Assembly (NCBI GenBank): GCA_009780445.1
Contig: WRAA01000087.1
Location: forward strand, 1 to 7,981
Reading direction: 5' to 3'
Length of the DNA: 7,981 nucleotides
Origin: Defluviitaleaceae bacterium
GTDB taxonomy: Bacteria > Bacillota > Clostridia > Lachnospirales > WRAA01
The notes beneath the pieces are model-generated. The model did no database searches, was not told the origin of the DNA, and saw nothing but the letters and a program-made list of their open reading frames with translations. Each line of letters starts with the position of its first letter. Position 1 is the first letter of the stretch. The translations under genes and the position numbers were made by a program. This document shows, piece by piece, positions 1-5,625 of the stretch.

Positions 1-270
1 AAGCTCGATACCCGCCACGCGGCAGACAAGCCCGCCGCCCAGGATCTTGGACGCGGCCACCACGCCTATGCCGTCCGGCACGCAGAGATCCGCCGTGTTA
101 AGAATGCGCCTGAAATCTTTGTCGGTTTGCGCGGCCATGACCATTTCCGGGTTGGGCGTGACCACCAAACGCGGCGACCCGCCGCCGTCCAAGAAGCCGC
201 ATACGCGCCGCGCCGCCGTGTCCGGCGTAACATTGTCGAAGTTCACGCCCAAAATATTTGTCTTGCTCAT
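1..270 (-). CDS. tagA: WecG/TagA/CpsF-family glycosyltransferase, N-terminal 90 residues (3' end off the window)
   Basis: This is the N-terminal part of a TagA-type transferase. The family adds N-acetylmannosamine (or a related sugar) from UDP to undecaprenyl-PP-GlcNAc at the inner face of the membrane, an early step in wall teichoic acid or similar secondary wall polymers. The reading frame is open from ATG at 270 to the window edge. Family signatures are seen: the strand ending in T38-P-N-P-E42 and the motif P65-D66-G-I-G69. T38 and D66 correspond by position to the Thr and Asp active-site residues described for TagA of Thermoanaerobacter italicus. The start is supported by a GAGG ten bases upstream (281-284) and by the typical N-terminus (ILGVNFDNVT). 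Roughly the last 150 residues of a normal ~240-residue protein lie outside the window. The gene is divergent from the LTA-synthase-like gene, which fits a shared envelope role. The exact sugar cannot be read from this piece; WecG or CpsF-like specificity is possible. Confidence 0.88.
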   Translation of the reverse strand, partial: MSKTNILGVNFDNVTPDTAARRVCGFLDGGGSPRLVVTPNPEMVMAAQTDKDFRRILNTADLCVPDGIGVVAASKILGGGLVCRVAGIEL

Positions 271-292
271 GCGATAATAGCCTCAATTTTGT

Positions 293-321
293 TTGACATC
301 GGAGTGGATAAGCTATATTAT
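293..321 (+). promoter_or_regulatory. Sigma-A-type promoter of the LTA-synthase-family gene
   Basis: A perfect -35 box TTGACA (293-298) is followed after 17 bp by TATTAT (316-321), a 5/6 match to the -10 consensus. Transcription would start near 328, giving a leader of about 24 bases before the ATG at 352. It is the best promoter match in the window and lies in its most AT-rich intergenic stretch. It shares its -10 region with a likely minus-strand promoter. Confidence 0.75.
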
Positions 322-346
322 ATAGTGAATTAAGTTGAAGGAGCAA
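317..346 (-). promoter_or_regulatory. Probable divergent promoter of the tagA-like gene, overlapping the plus-strand promoter
   Basis: Read on the minus strand, positions 322-317 give a perfect TATAAT -10 box. Eighteen bases upstream lies TTGCTC (346-341), a poor -35 match. The predicted start is near 310, about 40 bases before the tagA-like ATG. The -10 hexamer overlaps the plus-strand -10 in five of six positions. The -10 is good and the -35 is weak, so the call is less sure than for the plus-strand promoter. Confidence 0.5.
338..343 (+). promoter_or_regulatory. Ribosome binding site AAGGAG of the LTA-synthase-family gene
   Basis: AAGGAG lies 8 bases before the ATG at 352. A second ATG follows immediately at 355. 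The spacing favours the first ATG. Confidence 0.8.
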
Positions 347-351
347 GTCAT

Positions 352-2253
352 ATGATGCTGATTGTTAAGAATATATTGTCCAAACGGCCGGAACTTCATC
401 CCGCCGCGGGTTTTGCGCTGGTTCTTGCGGCGGCGGCTGTGCTGACATATCTGATGTTCGCCATACAGCCCTTCGAGCCGTGGTTGTTCGAGAGGGTGCT
501 GGAGGAGAACGGCTTCGCGGTTATCGCGCTCAACTTCCTGCCGATTGCGCTGGCCGTGACGGTGCTGTACTTTGCCACGGGCAACGCCGCCCTGTCGTCC
601 GGGCTGGTGGGGCTGGTGGTTGTCGCGCTGTCGGTGGCCAACCGCTTCAAGATAATCTTCCGCCAAGACCCGCTGACCACGTGGGACTTTGTGCTGGGCG
701 CGGAGCTTGCCGTCATAAGCCGGAGCTTTAGCACACGGCTGATAGTCGGCACTATTGGCGGCTTTGTGCTGATGGTGGTCGCGGTCTGCGTTGTGACCCT
801 GCTTGTGCGCACGCGCAGGATGCCCCGCGCCGTCAGGGCGGCCGGGCTGACACTAAGCCTGCTGGCCGCCGTGGTCTCGACGCGCACGGTGCTTTCCGAC
901 ACAGAGATATTCTCCGGGATGTATGTAAGCGGCAATCCGTACCGCATGGAGAACCAGTTTAACTCCCGCGGCTTCCTCTACGCCTTTTTACACACCCATC
1001 TTACGTCGGAGATAACCCAGCCCCACGACTTCGACGCGGCGGTGGTGTCGCAGCAGATAGCCATGTTCGAGTTTAATCTGGAGGAACGGCAGGCTGCGCC
1101 CATGGTGTATGTCGAGCCTGATATGTCGCGGCACCCCCACGTGATCCTTGTGCTGGCAGAGGCCTTCTCCGAGTTCCACCTAAGCCCGGGCATAACCTTC
1201 CCCGAAGGTTTCGATCCGGCCTATAACTACCGCCGTCTGCGGGAAGAGTCGCTGTACGGCTATATCGTGGTGCCGAACTATGGCGGCGGAACGGCCGACA
1301 CAGAGTTCGACATCCTCACAGGCATCAACACGCGGCACTACCGCGGCATGGCATATTCCTACATGCTGATAACGCGGGAATTCCCGGGGCTTGTGAGCAT
1401 ACTCAATGGCCTTGGATACCATTCACAGGCTCTGCACCCCGGGTTCTCGTGGTTTTATAATCGCGAAAATGTGTTCGAGTTCCTGGGCTTCGACAATTAT
1501 TTCGCGGGGGACGATTTTTACGGCGCGCCCCTGCGCGGAGGTTACATCTCCGAGGAATATACCTTCGACCACGTTCTGCGGCGTTTTGACGAGCATGTGG
1601 AGCAACGCCCCGGGGTGCCGCTCTTCGAGTTTGTAATCACGATCCAGAACCACGGGCCTTACGACGAGAAGTATAACAACGCCTACACCGTCGAGTTCGA
1701 ATCCTATCCCGAACTTTCGCCCACGGACATAAACCTTCTGCAAAATTATTTCTACGGCCTGATGGACGTAGACCGCGAGCTTGGGCGTTTGACAGACCAC
1801 ATGGCTGCCAGTGACGAACCCGTGGTGATAGTCTATTTCAGCGACCACCTTCCGCTGGTGACGCGGGGCATTCTGGACGCGCACCAGCACCCGCCGGCCG
1901 CCGTAAACCACGGCTACTGGCCGGAGCTGTGGCCCGTGATAGGGGACTTCACCACGCCCTTTTTAATCTGGCAGAACGCCGCCGCCGCCGAACTGCTGGA
2001 AGGCCGCACCACACACGAAGAGTCGGGCGTGGTCATGAGCTCCTTCCACCTGGGCGCGTTTATACTGGAATTCCTTGGCCTGCAGCACGCGGATCCGTTT
2101 ATGTACCACATCAGCAGCTTGCGCACAACAATACCGGTGCAGCTTGAGTTCGCCTACTTCGACACAGAGGGCAGAAGGTTCGACTACGGCGAAGCTATGT
2201 ACACCGGCGTAAGGCTCTACAAACACTGGAGTTACTACCGCCTGTTCAACTAA
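352..2253 (+). CDS. LTA-synthase-family membrane phosphotransferase (sulfatase fold)
   Basis: This 633-residue protein has the LtaS layout: about five transmembrane helices (roughly residues 21-38, 55-76, 80-96, 130-152, 162-178), a linker, then an extracellular alkaline-phosphatase/sulfatase-fold domain from about 260 to 590. The LtaS catalytic set is visible: E270 (metal ligand, in LVLAEAF), T314 in GGGTADTEF (nucleophile), H434 in IQNHGPYD, and D498-H499 in YFSDHLP (metal ligands). Y369-N-R371 and the following FEFLGFDNY match the LtaS stretch with the substrate-site arginine. Enzymes of this family move glycerol phosphate from phosphatidylglycerol onto a growing polymer or a glycan outside the cell; this one is predicted to be active and Mn-dependent. 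The start is set by AAGGAG 8 bases upstream. Divergence from tagA suggests work on a wall or lipid-linked polymer, which is inference. It could be a true LTA polymerase, a primase, or an enzyme decorating another glycan. No lipid anchor or signal cleavage site is needed or seen. Confidence 0.88.
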   Translation: MMLIVKNILSKRPELHPAAGFALVLAAAAVLTYLMFAIQPFEPWLFERVLEENGFAVIALNFLPIALAVTVLYFATGNAALSSGLVGLVVVALSVANRFKIIFRQDPLTTWDFVLGAELAVISRSFSTRLIVGTIGGFVLMVVAVCVVTLLVRTRRMPRAVRAAGLTLSLLAAVVSTRTVLSDTEIFSGMYVSGNPYRMENQFNSRGFLYAFLHTHLTSEITQPHDFDAAVVSQQIAMFEFNLEERQAAPMVYVEPDMSRHPHVILVLAEAFSEFHLSPGITFPEGFDPAYNYRRLREESLYGYIVVPNYGGGTADTEFDILTGINTRHYRGMAYSYMLITREFPGLVSILNGLGYHSQALHPGFSWFYNRENVFEFLGFDNYFAGDDFYGAPLRGGYISEEYTFDHVLRRFDEHVEQRPGVPLFEFVITIQNHGPYDEKYNNAYTVEFESYPELSPTDINLLQNYFYGLMDVDRELGRLTDHMAASDEPVVIVYFSDHLPLVTRGILDAHQHPPAAVNHGYWPELWPVIGDFTTPFLIWQNAAAAELLEGRTTHEESGVVMSSFHLGAFILEFLGLQHADPFMYHISSLRTTIPVQLEFAYFDTEGRRFDYGEAMYTGVRLYKHWSYYRLFN

Positions 2254-2264
2254 GCTGCCCCAAC

Positions 2265-2549
2265 CTACATCAAGCTCCGAAGGCCGCCGATGATGAGGGA
2301 TTCCGCCAGCAGTATCAGCAGGAACGAGGCCATGGGCGCGAGATCCAGCATCATGCCGGGGCCGCCAAGGGGGGTCTGCTGCAGGATCTTGCGCACAGGC
2401 CCCAATATCGGCTCGGACATGGCGAAGAGGAACTGGCCGATGGCTCCGTGGCGCGTGCCGGGGAACCACGACATTATAACCCGCGCAAATATAACAATGG
2501 TGAGGAATCTGGCGAAGTAGTGAACCGCGCTTATAAGAATGGGTACCAT
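2265..2549 (-). CDS. ylmG: YlmG/YggT-family membrane protein
   Basis: This 94-residue protein has two hydrophobic helices (about 8-28 and 70-90) flanking a conserved polar loop. YggT signatures are ARVIMSWFP at 22-30 and SEPILGPVRKILQ at 45-57, followed by LDLAPMASFLLI. The family is found from bacteria to chloroplasts; members are linked to cell division or nucleoid distribution and to envelope protein assembly, but no biochemical activity is settled. It is the last gene of the division operon: its ATG is 20 bases past the sepF stop, with AGGAGG (2555-2560) five bases before the start. Length matches the family. The stop is only 11 bp from the stop of the convergent LTA-synthase gene. In B. 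subtilis the next genes would be ylmH and divIVA, which are missing here. Confidence 0.92.
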   Translation of the reverse strand: MVPILISAVHYFARFLTIVIFARVIMSWFPGTRHGAIGQFLFAMSEPILGPVRKILQQTPLGGPGMMLDLAPMASFLLILLAESLIIGGLRSLM

Positions 2550-2569
2550 GAGAACCTCCTAAACCGCAC

Positions 2570-3235
2570 CTACTTAAACTGCGCCTGGACCCACGGAAGG
2601 ATGAGACCATTGCTCTTCAGCTCTTCCTTGACCTGCGCGGTTATGGGGATGTTGGCCGGGGCGATAAGGAAGATGTCGTGGGATATGCGGCTTATGCTGC
2701 CGTTCAGCGCGTCGCACGCGCCGCTTAGAAAGTCGGCTATGCGTTGGGCCACTGCCTTGTCAACCCTCTCAAGGTTTATCACGCAGATGACCTCTCTCTT
2801 GAGATTGTCGCACACGGGGCGCGAATCCTCCAGGGTCTCCGGCTTGAATATCACGATCTTAGGCGAGTTGCCGCTGCCGTCGTAGTCTGTCTTGAAGTCC
2901 ACAAGGTTGTCCGCCGCAGTGGATCTGCGCGTACTTGCGCTCCTGCGCGGAGGGGTGTCATAGTCGTAATCGGTGTCATAATCGCGGGAGAACCGCTTGC
3001 TCTTCACAGGCTCCTTTGCGGCGGCGCGCTCCTTCTTCTTGCTCTTCTTGGGCTTCGCGGGGCGGTCGTCGTCCCGGTCGCCGCGGGTGAAACGCGCGAA
3101 AAATCCCGGTGTCTCCGCAAAGCTTGAACCTCGTTCGTCTTCGTAATCCTCTGCGGATTCATAGTCGTTATCGTCTTCTTCGCTCTCATATTCAACGCCC
3201 ATCAAGTTGTCGCGCATCTTCCTAAAAAGTTCCAC
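2570..3235 (-). CDS. sepF: Cell division protein SepF with an extended charged linker
   Basis: SepF anchors FtsZ to the membrane and shapes the Z-ring and septum in Gram-positive bacteria. Here residues 1-13 can form the amphipathic membrane-binding helix, and the SepF core spans about 126-200 with REVICVINLE (147-156), A163-QRIADFLSGA and DIFLIAPANI (187-196), the family's most conserved stretches. At 221 residues it is about 70 longer than B. subtilis SepF (152). The extra length is a linker (about 15-120): acidic with tyrosines at 16-35, lysine-rich at 58-81, a Tyr-Asp repeat at 85-93, then arginine/serine at 97-105. The start codon is GTG, supported by a strong GGAGGAGG seven bases upstream and by the fit of the N-terminal helix. 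It lies 51 bp after yggS and 20 bp before ylmG, so co-transcription is likely. Identity is very secure; linker function is unknown. Confidence 0.95.
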   Translation of the reverse strand: MELFRKMRDNLMGVEYESEEDDNDYESAEDYEDERGSSFAETPGFFARFTRGDRDDDRPAKPKKSKKKERAAAKEPVKSKRFSRDYDTDYDYDTPPRRSASTRRSTAADNLVDFKTDYDGSGNSPKIVIFKPETLEDSRPVCDNLKREVICVINLERVDKAVAQRIADFLSGACDALNGSISRISHDIFLIAPANIPITAQVKEELKSNGLILPWVQAQFK

Positions 3236-3242
3236 GCAATTT

Positions 3243-3250
3243 CCTCCTCC
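3243..3250 (-). promoter_or_regulatory. Ribosome binding site GGAGGAGG setting the GTG start of sepF
   Basis: The minus strand carries GGAGGAGG seven bases upstream of GTG at 3235. No in-frame ATG is at this distance; the next Met, M7, is 25 bases from the site. The GTG start is therefore preferred. Confidence 0.8.
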
Positions 3251-3286
3251 GTAAGTTATAGAGTTGTTAAGCTAAGGTGTGCCGCG

Positions 3287-3967
3287 CTATCTTTCTCCAA
3301 AGATGCCGGTGCCGATTCTGACCATGTTGGATCCCTCTTCAATAGCAACCTCGAAATCGGAAGTCATTCCCATGGAAAGTAATGTAAACCTATTATTATC
3401 GAAACTGCCCAGAATGTCAACAAATAAATTATGCATTATTCCGAAAACATCTCTATTTCCCTCCGGATTTTCGACGGCCGGCGCTATGGTCATCAATCCG
3501 CGCAGGTTCAAATTTGGCAATAACTGTAAATGTTGCACGAAAGCTTTTGCGGATTCCGCGTCTATGCCGGCCTTCGTATCTTCGTTTGCCGCATTAACTT
3601 GCAGCAGTATGTCTACCGGTGACGGAGCGCGGCGGTTTATTTCCTCGGCAAGCCGCAGGCTGTCCACCGAGTGTATCAGAGCGGCGGTTTCGGCGGCGGC
3701 CTTGGCCTTGTTTGTTTGCAAGCGGCCGATCATGTGCCATATGGGCGGATTGTCCGCGCCGTCAAACTCCCGCGCCTTTGCGAGAAGATCCTGCACCTTG
3801 TTTTCGCCGAAGTGTGTCACGCCGCAGTTAAGTGCTTCGCGTATGCGGCTGCTGTCCACCGTCTTGCTCACGGCCACAAGGGTGATGTCCTGTGCCGTTC
3901 TGCCGGAAATAGCCGCCGCGCGTGCTATACGCCGCCGCGTATCCTCGAGATTGTGTGCAATGTCCAT
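3287..3967 (-). CDS. yggS: YggS/PLPBP-family pyridoxal-phosphate homeostasis protein
   Basis: This 226-residue protein is the YggS family (YlmE in B. subtilis), a single-domain alanine-racemase-like TIM barrel that binds PLP and keeps vitamin B6 and amino/keto-acid pools balanced; no catalytic turnover is established. Signatures are the PLP lysine K35 in LVAVSKT, FGENKVQD (53-60), WHMIGRLQTNK (77-87), and the phosphate-binding end with LSMGMTSDFEVAI and VRIGTGIFGER (216-226). A longer frame opens at 4033, but the ATG at 3967 is chosen because AAAGGAGG sits 8 bases before it and the conserved N-terminus begins there; the longer start would lie inside the upstream gene. It follows the HlyD-like gene by 19 bp and precedes sepF, the usual ylm order. 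The 3' half contains a patch (3361-3540) of about 40% GC, unlike its neighbours, yet the frame and motifs are intact. Confidence 0.95.
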   Translation of the reverse strand: MDIAHNLEDTRRRIARAAAISGRTAQDITLVAVSKTVDSSRIREALNCGVTHFGENKVQDLLAKAREFDGADNPPIWHMIGRLQTNKAKAAAETAALIHSVDSLRLAEEINRRAPSPVDILLQVNAANEDTKAGIDAESAKAFVQHLQLLPNLNLRGLMTIAPAVENPEGNRDVFGIMHNLFVDILGSFDNNRFTLLSMGMTSDFEVAIEEGSNMVRIGTGIFGER

Positions 3968-3975
3968 CGTGACGG

Positions 3976-3983
3976 CCTCCTTT
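3976..3983 (-). promoter_or_regulatory. Ribosome binding site AAAGGAGG deciding the start of yggS
   Basis: AAAGGAGG on the minus strand lies 8 bases upstream of ATG at 3967 and three bases past the stop of the HlyD-like gene. It argues against the longer reading frame that opens at 4033. Confidence 0.85.
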
Positions 3984-3986
3984 GGA

Positions 3987-5540
3987 TTAGTATGCCAGCA
4001 GACGCTGCCCGTCCCGCAAGCCTGTGGTGTCAAGGATGATGCGGCTGGACGGGGTAAGGCGGCGGTTGGCGGATGCTTCCAGCACGATATGGCCTTCCAC
4101 GGCGGGCGCGTCGTCGTCCGGTGTTATCTCTATGAAGTCGGCAAAGCCGAAGTTCAGCACGAACACGCCGTGGATCCGGATGATTTCGCCGATGATGTGC
4201 GACCGTGCGGGGTCGTCCGGGTGGATGATGGTGTCGCCGATGGTGAGGTTGTTCGCGCTTGTGAGGGCGTATACGGACTCGTTGGTGCGGCGGTAAACGT
4301 CCAGCGGTGAGGTTTGGTCGTTTTCGCCCGTGCGGCGCAGTACGTATGGGTTGAGCGCGTCGGCTCTGCGTACATATTCGGCGGGCAAACGCACCGCGTC
4401 CTTGGAGGTGACTACGTGCGCGGGGATCAGCAGGCTGTCGCGAACCACATTCGAAAGCCGGAAGTTTATGCCGCGCCTGTCCATGTATTGGTGGAGGAAG
4501 CGGGAAACCCGCAGGATTACGAAGCTGGAGGACTGCCCGTGGTTTAGGTACTCCACATAGGTTTCCATCCGGTGGAATGTATCGCCGGACTGGAGGTATA
4601 CGCGCCGCAGATTGTTGACCTGCCACTGGGACACAGCCTCAAAGGGCAGGTATGCCGCAATGTACCACGTGTTGGAGTTTACGATCTTGAAGATGTCGTC
4701 GCCCCGGGCGGCTTCGCGCGGCCTGTGCAGAGTGGTGAAGTCCACGGACTGGCGCGTCTGCTCCGGCGTGAGGTTGCGTTTGTTCTCGATGGTGAGAATG
4801 TCCTCCAGCCCGTCCACAACATAGGAAAGTATGCCGCCGCGCTGTACGGTGACGGTCTCTACATTGCTGCCGAGGCGTTCCACCGCGCGTTCGCGCTCGC
4901 CGGCCATGTCGCGCACGCTTCCGCGCCCCTCTGTCAGCAGCATCTGGTTGCGGAGTGTCAGCAGGCGGCGTGCGTTGTCTGCGAAGTCGTGCAGTTCGCC
5001 GAAGTTGGAGCCTGTCAGGCGCGGAAGGTGGGTGTCGACGGAGTTTTGCAGCTGGTCGTTCATCCGTGTTACGTCCGCGCTGAATGCTGAAATCTCGCCG
5101 CGCCGCGCTTGCATCTCCAGTATCAAACGGTCCAGGTCCTCGATGCTCGCCACGATGTCGGCCACATAGGCTTCCTCCGAAATTGTGGCTACGCTCTGGC
5201 CCGGGCGGACGCGCTCGAGGTGGGCGGCCTGGAACTCCACAATGCCTGTGCGGCCGGCGGTGTACACGGTTTCGTCGCGCACAATCACGCCCGTGAACAC
5301 CGTGGGCGGCGCGACATTGCCAAAGGCCGGCGTGACCGTGGCCACTTCGGGGGTTTGGAGCCGCGCGCTAAGCCCGCTTACCATGTAGGTCGACACAAAC
5401 ACAAATACAAGCGCAGCCGTAAGCACCAGCGAAATGCCGCTTGACGCGCGGCCGGGCTTGCGCTTGCGGGGTTTGGCGGGTTCGTTGCCGCGTCTTGGGG
5501 CGGATCCCGCGGGTCTCGGTTGTGGCCTTCGTCTCTCCAT
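3987..5540 (-). CDS. HlyD-like (membrane fusion protein-like) single-pass envelope protein
   Basis: This 517-residue protein has a very basic, proline-rich cytoplasmic tail (1-34), one transmembrane helix (about 36-55) and a large extracellular part. The layout resembles HlyD-type adaptors: beta strands with RPGQSVATIS (112-121) as a half lipoyl-like motif, a helical hairpin (about 125-225), the returning half GGILSYVVDGLED (235-247), then barrel-like strands including DDIFKIVNSNTWYIAAYLP (281-299) and LLIPAHVV (370-377), and a C-terminal beta domain. HlyD proteins usually bridge a transporter to the outer envelope, but no ABC, RND or MFS partner is present in the window. It is the first gene of the yggS-sepF-ylmG operon, so I infer a role at the envelope linked to division or wall assembly. 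The ATG at 5540 lacks a good Shine-Dalgarno and the frame closes 18 bases upstream. I recall similar proteins annotated beside sepF in other Clostridia, so it may be a conserved clade-specific member. Function is unproven. Confidence 0.75.
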   Translation of the reverse strand: MERRRPQPRPAGSAPRRGNEPAKPRKRKPGRASSGISLVLTAALVFVFVSTYMVSGLSARLQTPEVATVTPAFGNVAPPTVFTGVIVRDETVYTAGRTGIVEFQAAHLERVRPGQSVATISEEAYVADIVASIEDLDRLILEMQARRGEISAFSADVTRMNDQLQNSVDTHLPRLTGSNFGELHDFADNARRLLTLRNQMLLTEGRGSVRDMAGERERAVERLGSNVETVTVQRGGILSYVVDGLEDILTIENKRNLTPEQTRQSVDFTTLHRPREAARGDDIFKIVNSNTWYIAAYLPFEAVSQWQVNNLRRVYLQSGDTFHRMETYVEYLNHGQSSSFVILRVSRFLHQYMDRRGINFRLSNVVRDSLLIPAHVVTSKDAVRLPAEYVRRADALNPYVLRRTGENDQTSPLDVYRRTNESVYALTSANNLTIGDTIIHPDDPARSHIIGEIIRIHGVFVLNFGFADFIEITPDDDAPAVEGHIVLEASANRRLTPSSRIILDTTGLRDGQRLLAY

Positions 5541-5625
5541 GTCACACCAACTTCGTAATCAAAGCTTCCTGCATCGCATATGTATGGGTAGTGAGTGTTA
5601 TTGCGTAAGTCATTAGGGGTATCTG
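5541..5625. other. Divergent intergenic gap between the HlyD-like gene and ylbJ
   Basis: These 85 bp must hold the promoters for the division operon (leftward) and for ylbJ (rightward). I see no convincing sigma-A -35/-10 pair on either strand. A CATATGTA on the plus strand (5577-5584), and CATACATA in the opposite reading, look somewhat like the CATACAAT -10 of sporulation factor sigma-E, but no good -35 is visible. For ylbJ, AGGGG at 5615-5619 is the likely ribosome binding site, six bases before ATG. Confidence 0.4.

Noticed and set aside
98..346. Minus-strand 82-codon frame covering the tagA-like start
   Set aside because: It is a shadow in another frame. The TagA motifs are in the frame beginning at 270, and the shadow runs through the promoter region.
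3968..4033. A 22-residue N-terminal extension of yggS
   Set aside because: The extension overlaps the end of the HlyD-like gene and lacks a ribosome binding site, whereas AAAGGAGG precedes the internal ATG at 3967.
3279..4310. Long 343-codon plus-strand frame opposite yggS and the HlyD-like gene
   Set aside because: It has low-complexity Ser/Arg/Cys-rich composition and no recognisable motif, and the minus-strand genes explain the region with clear family signatures.
5555..5584. Possible sigma-E promoter GTAATC-16 bp-CATATGTA before ylbJ
   Set aside because: Only about half of the -10 positions match and the -35 is poor. It is biologically expected but too weak to call.
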